This document shows positions 56,695-64,000 of a stretch of DNA of 64,000 nucleotides, piece after piece; position 1 is the stretch's first letter; every line of letters begins with the position of its first letter. Below the pieces are notes generated by a model that worked only from the letters and a program-made list of their open reading frames with translations, did not search any database and was not told where the DNA came from. The translations under genes and the position numbers were made by a program. This stretch comes from Euptelea pleiosperma (lineage: Eukaryota; Streptophyta; Magnoliopsida; Ranunculales; Eupteleaceae). The DNA is taken from assembly GCA_035048495.1 (NCBI GenBank), contig CM068553.1:937259-1001258 (forward strand), read 5' to 3'.

Positions 56695-58275
56695 TCAGCC
56701 AACTGGAACCTTAACTGGGTACCGATCAACCGAGTCCGCCCATGGGTTGCCTTGCCACTCACCCACCGGTATCTTCCTTAAAGCTCTCCATACAGCACTG
56801 TTGCATTTAAACCCGGACCCGAAAGCAATCTGCCACACTCGGTCTCCACTCGCCACTCGGCCCTTCGCCTCGGTGTAAGCCAGTTCGTACCACAACGAGC
56901 TACTCGACGTGTTACCGAACCGGTGAAGCGTCATCCTCGATGGTTCCATGTGCCAGTCACTGAGCTGCAAGTTCTTCTGCAACTCGTCCAACACAGCCCG
57001 ACCACCCGCGTGGATACAGAAGTGCTCGAATGCTTGCTTGAAGTCTGGTATATAGGGCTTCACCTTCGCCTTCATGAGCTTTCTTCGAACCAGAGTCACA
57101 AAGAACATAAATTGTTCGGAGAGCGGCAAGACTAGAGGACCCAGTGTTGTAATATTTGTCTTTAAAGCATCTCCAGCTACCGCCATTAGTTCTCGAGCAA
57201 GCGACACCCCAACAGTCCCTTTATCATCTTCTCTTTGGTACACACAGTTGTAACTATTGTCGTTCGCCCCCTTATGGGTTCGAACCGTGTGAACTAGTTC
57301 GTACTTGGACCGAACCCGGTCTCTGGTTTTGTTCGATAGAAGAACCGCCGCACCGCCCATGCGGAAGATACAGTTACAGAGTAGCATCGACCGATCGTTT
57401 CCAAAGTACCAATTGAGTGTGATGTTCTCCATGCTCACCACCACTGCGTAGTTATTCGAGTTCGCTTTGAGGAGGTCTTTAGCGAGGTCGACCGATATAA
57501 GACCGGCGCTGCAACCCATACCGCCAAGATTGAAGCTTTTGATGTCGGTTCGCATCTTGTAGTGATTCACAATCATGGAGGAAAGAGATGGGGTTGGATT
57601 GAATAAACTGCAGTTCACAATTAGGATACCAACATCTCTTGGTTTAACACCGGTTTTCTCGAAGAGAGAGTCGAGTGCGCCGAACATGACTGACTCGGCC
57701 TCGGCTCGGGCTTCCTTCATGCACAAATTTGGGGGACTCGAGGTAATCCCCCGCGGTAAATATGTCTCGTCCCCCACACCAGACCGGCAAGATATCCGCT
57801 TCTGGAACTGAACCGTTTCCTCCTCAAATGAACCGTTCTCTTCGGTCATTTTAAGGAACGAGTCTATGGACATCTTCCGCTCATCTTCCGGTTTGTAGCA
57901 CGCGAAGTCTACAAGGTAAACCGGTCTGGGTTGCTTAACCCAATAGAGAAATAAGAGGAAGAACAAGACGGCTAAACCGGTCAACCCAGTTGCCGTGTCT
58001 ATTTGAACAGCACGACTCGTCCATAAATCAGAAATTCGGTCGAACCGGATAGAGGTCAGTTGAACCACGGTGGAGATGAACAGAGGAAGAACGACAACAA
58101 ACATAAGAACAGTAGCATGGTTACATGTGTACCGATAACCCAACTTCACGTACTTGAGCTTCACAGACTGTAGAAAGTCCGGCAATCCTCGCCTGATCTT
58201 GATGACGATGGAAGATGAATCCTTAAAATCCATCTCAGCCGTTAATCTCTCATTATCCATCTCTATACTCTCCAT
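56695..58275 (-). CDS. 3-ketoacyl-CoA synthase (fatty acid elongase condensing enzyme)
   Basis: One exon encodes 526 residues. Two N-terminal membrane helices (about 53-75 and 95-113) anchor it in the endoplasmic reticulum. They are followed by the FAE1/type III polyketide synthase-like domain and the ACP_syn_III C-terminal domain. The catalytic triad is present: Cys255 in GGMGCSAG, His422 in IHAGGRAV and Asn455 in FGNTSSSS; their spacing matches FAE1. It condenses malonyl-CoA with long-chain acyl-CoA, the first and rate-limiting step in making very-long-chain fatty acids for waxes, suberin and sphingolipids. The N-terminus ([19 protein letters not shown]) resembles the KCS4/9/11/17 group; chain-length preference cannot be read from sequence. 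The first Met was chosen; Met6 is an alternative. Confidence 0.94.
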   Translation of the reverse strand: MESIEMDNERLTAEMDFKDSSSIVIKIRRGLPDFLQSVKLKYVKLGYRYTCNHATVLMFVVVLPLFISTVVQLTSIRFDRISDLWTSRAVQIDTATGLTGLAVLFFLLFLYWVKQPRPVYLVDFACYKPEDERKMSIDSFLKMTEENGSFEEETVQFQKRISCRSGVGDETYLPRGITSSPPNLCMKEARAEAESVMFGALDSLFEKTGVKPRDVGILIVNCSLFNPTPSLSSMIVNHYKMRTDIKSFNLGGMGCSAGLISVDLAKDLLKANSNNYAVVVSMENITLNWYFGNDRSMLLCNCIFRMGGAAVLLSNKTRDRVRSKYELVHTVRTHKGANDNSYNCVYQREDDKGTVGVSLARELMAVAGDALKTNITTLGPLVLPLSEQFMFFVTLVRRKLMKAKVKPYIPDFKQAFEHFCIHAGGRAVLDELQKNLQLSDWHMEPSRMTLHRFGNTSSSSLWYELAYTEAKGRVASGDRVWQIAFGSGFKCNSAVWRALRKIPVGEWQGNPWADSVDRYPVKVPVG

Positions 58276-58955
58276 CTCTTGCTCTCTCTCTCTTGTTCTT
58301 GGGTTTTGGATGTGGAATCTGTGGATAAAACGAGATGGGTATTGGTGTTATATGTATAAGAAGCTCTGAAAAGTCTGAATCGAAAGTCTAACACGTTTGG
58401 ATGAGTTGGTTGAGTGTGAAGAGGAAAGAGAATTAAAAAAAGAGGAGCATTAAATCTGGAGAAGAAGAAAAGTGGAGGGGTTGTATATTAGCTGCAAGAA
58501 AGCTGGATTGATGGTTGGAATTAATGGAGTAGTTCTGGGAAGGGTTAGATAGCTCAACTACCAAGGACAAAATAAAATCAATCTCAAAATCTCTCTGATT
58601 TGTTATTGTTGTTGTTGTTGTACGGTTGATGGGTGGGGACGACCGACCAACTAGCCATGTGAGAATAGGAGTTTTCGTTCAAGCAAGCTACACTATATAT
58701 GCTATTAAACTTCCAACTTCCTGAGGGTATTTTGGGAAATTTTGGAGATTGATGAACTAGAAGTGAGGGGTATTTTAGGGAATATGGAGTATGGAGGGGG
58801 TTTATGATGCCGGTTGGCCATTAAAGGTTTATCATCGACGGGTCAAAGTAGACTGTTCCCACCTCACGATAAATCTACCTAAAGTTGTCTGTAATGTATT
58901 CTTGTCAACTTGACTATCATATAGGTTTCGGTCTTAGTCGTCTTATTTTTGCTCA
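58276..58955. other. KCS leader and promoter region
   Basis: Directly upstream of the KCS start, on the minus strand, is a GA/CT-rich leader. A TATA-like TATATAG (minus) lies near 58692-58700, with a CAACAACAACAA run (minus) near 58605-58620 that would fall in the leader if that TATA is used. Confidence 0.35.
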
Positions 58956-58959
58956 ATGA

Positions 58960-59110
58960 CGTTCCTCAAAGATGGCTGAATGAGCCAATTGGCACACGCT
59001 CGGGGACCACTGACCGTATGGATGTTTGGCCCATTCATGTAGAGACTTACAGATGTAGTTGGTTCTCGGATCCAACGGCAGGAGATAACCAATCGGGCTG
59101 ATATTTGGTC
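58960..59110. repeat. Short core A/B-like copy
   Basis: GGCACACGCTCGGGGACCAC, CCGTATGGATGTTTGGCCCA and then a shortened mirror part (AACCAATCGGGCTGATATTTGG). The right outer arm is missing. Confidence 0.5.
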
Positions 59111-60110
59111 CAAGGTTTGTTTTTTCAAAGACGTCTCTGAGCAAAAATGGACTGTTTGAGCCTTTGAGGATCTTCGCCTCACCGTCCCACGCAAAAGAGT
59201 ATTCAATGTTCACGTCACGCCACATGCGGTGCAGATTCATTCATCTATTCAATTCTGTAAACGATGATGTCATCCTCAGGAGAACGGTTCAGATGGTGAG
59301 ATGGGGGTGTGAATCCCAAGGACCATCTATTGGTATGGACCAAAGGAGGAGGACGTACGCCCTCACAAGATTAATAGCAACACTGCTCCATTCATTTATG
59401 AAAGTAAGTACTAAGTAGTCTTCGTTAATTATAGGACAGATGGGTTGGGCCCAATTATTAATATATGTATCCCATCCTCGAGATCTCCATATCCCAGAGA
59501 AGAAGCCAAGGAGTTAATTAACAAGGTTATATAATTGCAACCGTCTGATTTATGGATGCTCTTTTAAAAAGAATGGGATGGATTCGGATGGCTGTGATTA
59601 TGTGATTTAGGCGAGTTTCAATTAATGAGATCCCTACGTTTGACTTGTTCCAAACTACTAGAATGTGTGATATATGGTACTTGAATGTGTGACACATGGC
59701 TCTCGCGTCTTGAGGGCGGTCTTCCATTCATGTAATTCAGATTTGATGAATAGGATTAGTCATGTGCGATAAGTTAGGGGGTTTACTATTTTTGAATGTG
59801 CTTCACGTGGCGCTCGCTTCTTGAAAGTAGTCTTCCATTCATCAAATGATTTAATCCGGGAAATCCGGATTTGATCAACAGGGCTTCCTCTCTTTCCTCT
59901 TGAACCTAATTTGATTAGTTGGCTCAACATGTGCGACTCTGGTTCCAAATCATTTGGAAACACCTTTGGTTCTGCTGTCGGATGTTGATTCAAAGAGAAT
60001 GGTCTTGTGTGCTAAGCCACTCCTTCCAAGAAGCTAATTTCTATGCATAAGTTACAAGGTTAATGTATTTGACGAGTCTCTGATGCCAAACTAGTAAATT
60101 TTTTTTTTTC
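59111..60110. other. Intergenic with a diverged ~115-bp tandem duplication
   Basis: GGTCTTCCATTCAT near 59718 and AGTCTTCCATTCAT near 59828 lie in two related blocks (about 59683-59768 and 59796-59940), each ending in CATGTGCG. No gene is recognised. Confidence 0.4.
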
Positions 60111-60471
60111 GCATGGTTTAAAAAATGTTGTAACCGCCGTTATAACAGTAACATCCCAACCCATTACGTATTTAGAAAATAATAACCAAAAGCCCCCCCA
60201 AAAAAAAAAATGCACAAGAGTATAATGTGGCCGTTATGATGGAATAATTACGGTTATATTGTCCATTGGCCATTAATTTATCATAATCAAAGTTATTTTG
60301 AAAAAATAATAATATTTTGACCCTTTTGTTTCGACTAAGTTGCGATGATGTGACCTATTGCAACCAACAGACCATTTAAAAACCTTGTCGTATGATGTAA
60401 TGGGAGACTCAGTCTCTAGGTGATTGAGGCACGGAAGCTGGGCCAGGGGGGGCAAACGTTATTTAGAAAAT

Positions 60472-61157
60472 GGGTCGGGCTCCAGTTACCACGCTACGAT
60501 AGGCTCCAGTTGCAGGACACAATATATGCCACATGGCACATTCTTAGAGGACTCTGACCGTATGAATGTTTGTCCATTAATCCCTAGGTGGACCTACAAA
60601 CCAAAAATCAGCATATATGATTAGTGATTTCTAGGCGTTGGATCTTTGTACCAAAGGGGACCGTTATAACGGTATAACGGACTGGGGGCGTTACCGTTTT
60701 TTCCGTTATAACGAAAAAAAACGCTCAGGGGCAAAAACCGAAAAAAAATGGGAAAATAACGGAAATAACAGAAAAAAATGGACATAACGGAAAAAAACGA
60801 ATATAATGGCCGTTTTTTTTTTCTCGTTATAACGGAAAACAACGGCCGTTATTTCTAGGCATTTTAACGGTCCATAACGTAACGGGATAGGTCCAAATCC
60901 GTTATAACGGCCATTTTTTAAACCTTGCTTTGTACCTCAAATACTGCTCAAATTCCCACAGTTGAGATTAACCCATGAAAATAAGTCCAATCCAACGCCT
61001 ATAAATCACTAATCAGGCTGATTTTTGGTTTGTAGGTCCACTTAGGGATTGACCAAACATCCATATGGCCAGAGTCCTCTAAGAGTGTTCCACGTGGCTC
61101 ATATTATGTCCTGTAACCAGAGCCTGTCATTTTAGGGCGGTAATTGGAGGCTGAGCC
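60472..61157. mobile_element. Core A element in A1 frame, exact 9-bp duplication, itself invaded
   Basis: Starts GGGTCGGGCTCCAGTTACCA and ends GTAATTGGAGGCTGAGCC. TTAGAAAAT (60463-60471 and 61158-61166) is an exact target duplication. The core A arms are complete, with G-boxes GCCACATGGC (left, changed) and CCACGTGGC (right). A family C element sits in the left half. Confidence 0.87.
60653..60927. mobile_element. Family C element nested in the A1 element, exact 9-bp duplication
   Basis: CTTTGTACC flanks it at 60644-60652 and 60928-60936; removing the insert restores the core A centre. Ends AAAGGGGACCGTTATAACGG and CCGTTATAACGGCC...AAACCTTG are inverted. The interior is dense in AACGG. This copy defines family C as a 9-bp-target (Mutator-like) group. 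Confidence 0.85.
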
Positions 61158-61403
61158 TTAGAAAATAATGTCAAAAACCACAAAAAAAAAAAAAAAAAAA
61201 ACATGCGTAAAAATATAATGGCCGTTATAATGGAAATAATAACGATTATATTGTCCATTAGCCATTAATTTACCATAATCAAAGTTATTTCGAAAAAATA
61301 ATAATATTTTGACCCCTTTATTTTTTTATTCAGTTGTGTAATAACAGACCATTTAAAAACCTTGTCGTGCGATGTAATGGGAGAGATTCAGTCCCTCGAC
61401 TTC

Positions 61404-62721
61404 TCCCTCGTAGAGCTTAGTTTAAATAGAATCCATTTTTACTAAAAAATTAAAAGTTGACCAGAACTTGGAGAAATAGACCTGGCTCTAAAACAACTAG
61501 TGGTCTAAGCAACATACATTACACGAGCGATCGTTGGGGCCTTTTGGAAGACTTGGCAAAATAAGAAAGTTTCAACCTAAAATGACAATTTGGAGAGGCG
61601 TATCTGTAATTGTGGCAACTCAAAGCACAATTAGAAAATCAAAATTCTGAAATTGAAAAATCTTTCCTCACCATTTGGTTTAGTTTTGGCTAAAGCTATT
61701 TGTTTGATAACACTTCTTAAATGTAGCCTACTCTTAGGCAGCCCTTACCCTCCCGTCCACATGTCACGTCATGATAGGGAGTTGAGGTGTCTCATCAACT
61801 AAATGGGTGAGGCAAGCTGAACAGTTCTGAAATTGTCCACGGGGAGTTAGATGTATAATTATTAAGGAGTTGTTTTGGAAATATAGAAGAAAAGACAAAG
61901 AAAGTAAAAGTATTTTGAAAATAGAAAAATATACCCAACAGATGACCCGACTAATAAGGTATATGGTTGAGGCCACTGACCACTAGATTCAAGAGATCAA
62001 CGATCCATGAAGCAACAACTAGAAAAGGTAAATAGTTGTTGCCTCGTGGACCATGGCACATATTTTTGTCCGATTATCCGTGGGACAGCACGACACTTTG
62101 AAAATATGAAAATAATTAATGGTATGATAAGTAATTAAGTAGTTATCAAGGGCTGTATTGGAAATGATGGCACGAGAATGGGTGAGTACTTTAAAGGGGT
62201 ATTTAATAAAAAAATTGGTTGGGAGGGGCATTTAATAAACTGATGACTTGGTTTTCCATTTTTTGATAGGCAAGTAAATGATAGGTGAAGGTTGTGTGCC
62301 AACCCAAGTTTTGATTTTAATTATAAGAGGCCATTTTGGAAAATTAGTTTAGAGGAGCGAATCTATACATTGTGGCCACTCAAGTAACAATTAGAAAATT
62401 ACAAATATCGACCAAAAACTCTCCTATAGTGGAGCCGGTGCGCTCATAAGAACTCTTCTGGTTTTTGGGTGGGCAGTTTATTTTTGCTGCCAAGCTCTAA
62501 GTGTCTCTCCATCCGACATGCACCCATGATCCTAATTAGTAAATTCGTGATTTTTTCATTTTATTTAAAGAAACATACCGCCGTATAAAATGAAAAAAAT
62601 GAAAAAAAAAAATAGTGAATTTTAAGATTAAAATTAATAAATACGTATTATTTGCATTTCATACACGGATTTTACATTTCTTAAAAGAAAAAGGTATTAA
62701 GTGTCGTATAAAATAAAAAAA
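61404..62721. other. Intergenic, nothing recognised
   Basis: AT-rich, with no gene or repeat boundaries recognised. GATTCAAGAGATCAACGATCC near 61985 resembles GATTCAAGAGATCCACTGTCC near 55138, so a diverged repeat is possible. Confidence 0.35.
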
Positions 62722-63094
62722 GGGTCAGGCTCAGCGGACATATATTTACACATGCAAAAATTGTCGGGGGCTAATATATAAATTAGAAGTTTTTTGAATG
62801 GGATGATTTTTTGGTGAGGATGGTCTCTATGGTGAGGAGATCACCCTCACAAAAATTCTTATCATTCTGATATTCGGGACATGGTTTATAAGTTGAAGAA
62901 TTATGGACCGTCTATTTTTTACCTTTAACTTGAAACCACATTTGATGGTGTTGAAAATTTCGGAATGGGCTGATTTTTTGTAGAGGTCATCTATATAGTG
63001 AGGAGATCATCCTCGCCAAAAATCAGCCATTGATTTATCTTCTATGTGGGTCCATCAAAATTGTGTGTGAAAATGTGTCTGTTGAGCCTAACCC
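62722..63094. mobile_element. Family D Mutator-like foldback element, second copy
   Basis: Starts GGGTCAGGCTCAGCGGACAT and ends ATGTGTCTGTTGAGCCTAACCC-type inverted repeat (ends 63094). Flanks are both A-rich (AATAAAAAA type), so the 9-bp duplication cannot be fixed exactly. The interior matches 54356-54664: GGTGAGGATGGTCTC, AACCACATTTGATGGTG, AAATCAGCCATTGATTTATC. Confidence 0.65.
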
Positions 63095-63367
63095 AATAAA
63101 AAAAAAAGGTAAAATTCAGGCTTTTGAAGGCTAAACGAATATAACAGTCCAACGATGACCGGATTTTTTTAATCCTGAAACCAAATTAAACTCGAACTTT
63201 TCCCGTTCCCAATCTTTGCCGTATGCCACATTGCTAACTATGTCCATTATACCCTGTTTTTAATTTTTTTAAATTTGAAGGTTTTTTCTGAAAAATGGTT
63301 ATCCATATTAGAGTGCGTAGGCAGTCCATGAGGTACATGACTGTAGGAGTAGAACTTTGTTGTTGGA

Positions 63368-63640
63368 CATCCATCAGCGAAGACATTAGAGCCACGTGGC
63401 ACTTTCTTAGAAACCACTGACCTTATGGATGTTGAACATCCCTTAGGTGGACCTACATACCAAAAATCAGTCCAATTAGTGATTTCAAACCTTTGAATCT
63501 TGGAACCCCAAATAATGCTTAAATTTCACGGTTAAAAATCAACCCATGAAAATGACGGTAATTGAATACTTAGAAATCACTAATCAGGCTGAGATGGGCC
63601 AAACATGGTTTCTAAGAGTGTGCCACGTGGCTCATTAATT
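63368..63640. repeat. Core A copy
   Basis: GCCACGTGGCACTTTCTTAG, CATCCCTTAGGTGGACCTAC, AAATCAGTCCAATTAGTGAT, centre CCCCAAATAATGC, then AAATCACTAATCAGGCTGAG and a shortened right arm ending GTGTGCCACGTGGCTC. Both G-boxes are intact. The right arm has a deletion between GCTGAG and ATGGGCC. Confidence 0.7.
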
Positions 63641-64000
63641 AGTTGGTTATATGGACTATGGAGGCTTTGGCATCTTAGGAAGATAAATGATGCAATCATC
63701 CTGACAATGATCTTACATCCCTAGATCCAGACTGGTGGTTGGTCTTTGGAATTGTGTGGCGTGAATCCTGAGGACCATCCAGCGGTCTTAACATAGTTAT
63801 GATGGCCAGATAGGGAGGATAGCAACAGTGCCCCGTTAGGAATCAAGCAGACTTATCCGGAGCACCGTAGGGACGGCTACCATGTGCAGCTAATACCATG
63901 GAGCCCATTTTCACTCGAACAGCTCTTCTAGTTTATGTGGTGTGGGCCTTGTGGCCCATACAAAGTTTACTACAGCCCACCATTTGATGGTGTCAGCTGC
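63641..64000. other. Window end, nothing recognised
   Basis: No gene or repeat was identified in these last bases. Confidence 0.35.

Larger units (their letters stand above)
60165..61403. repeat. Tandem duplication, second copy split by nested transposons
   Basis: Unit 1 (about 60165-60455) and unit 2 (about 60456-61403) share TATTTAGAAAATAAT, TTATATTGTCCATT, AATAATAATATTTTGACCC, CCATTTAAAAACCTTGTCGT and GATGTAATGGGAGA. Unit 2 is interrupted after TTAGAAAAT by the A1 element at 60472-61157. Confidence 0.75.

Noticed and set aside
57156..57811. Plus-strand frames within the KCS gene
   Set aside because: Antisense to a long, well-conserved single-exon gene; low-stop antisense is expected.
1..64000. 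CRISPR arrays, bacterial operons, tRNA or rRNA genes
   Set aside because: No evenly spaced short repeats with unique spacers, no cloverleaf tRNA with intact A and B boxes and no rRNA sequence was recognised. The repeat spacing here is explained by transposons.

Overview
The window is nuclear DNA of a flowering plant. Genes have plant-type GT-AG introns, the families are land-plant ones, and the spaces between genes are AT-rich and filled with short non-autonomous transposons. No bacterial, viral or organellar gene is visible. The species cannot be named from the sequence.

Seven protein-coding genes are supported. In order: an NST/SND1-type secondary-wall NAC factor (+, 5680-7149, 3 exons); an IQ67-domain calmodulin-binding IQD protein (+, 14411-16348, 5 exons); a BRANCHLESS TRICHOME-like coiled-coil protein (-, 21288-22256, 1 exon); a seven-transmembrane GOST/CAND7-like protein (-, 31084-32406, 1 exon); a three-RRM hnRNP-Q/LIF2-like protein (+, 40359-45111, 8 coding exons plus a leader intron); a DWARF27-LIKE1-type carotenoid isomerase homologue (-, 47553-50021, 6 exons); and a 3-ketoacyl-CoA synthase (-, 56695-58275, 1 exon). 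All seven read as intact. They are not a pathway. Two gene pairs here (IQD with LIF2, and BLT with D27-LIKE1) match what I recall as neighbouring loci in Arabidopsis, so this looks like an ancestral, less fractionated block.

The spaces between genes are a layered graveyard of small mobile elements. Most striking is a palindromic sequence (core A, and a related core B) of about 250-350 bp. Its two arms run from a CACGTG G-box through AAATCAGCCTGATT to a short centre. At least 20 full or partial A copies are visible. They sit inside several kinds of transposon frame: Mutator-like ends with 9-bp target duplications, hAT-like ends with 8-bp duplications, and Helitron ends with TC start, 3' hairpin and CTRR-like end. 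Other elements include a 1.4-kb Mutator-like element with a nested insertion (7496-8886), two hAT elements, two Harbinger-type MITEs, two miniature LTR (TRIM-like) remnants, and a LINE tail with a clear target duplication. No transposase, helicase or reverse transcriptase coding sequence is visible.

Region by region: 1-5.4 kb repeats; 5.4-7.2 NAC gene; 7.4-14 repeats; 14-16.6 IQD; 16.6-21.2 little, then repeats; 21.3-22.3 BLT; 22.5-31 repeats and unassigned AT-rich DNA; 31-32.4 CAND7; 33-39.3 repeats; 39.4-45.4 LIF2; 46.6-50.1 D27-LIKE1 with elements in its introns; 50.4-56 repeats; 56.7-58.3 KCS; 58.9-64 repeats.
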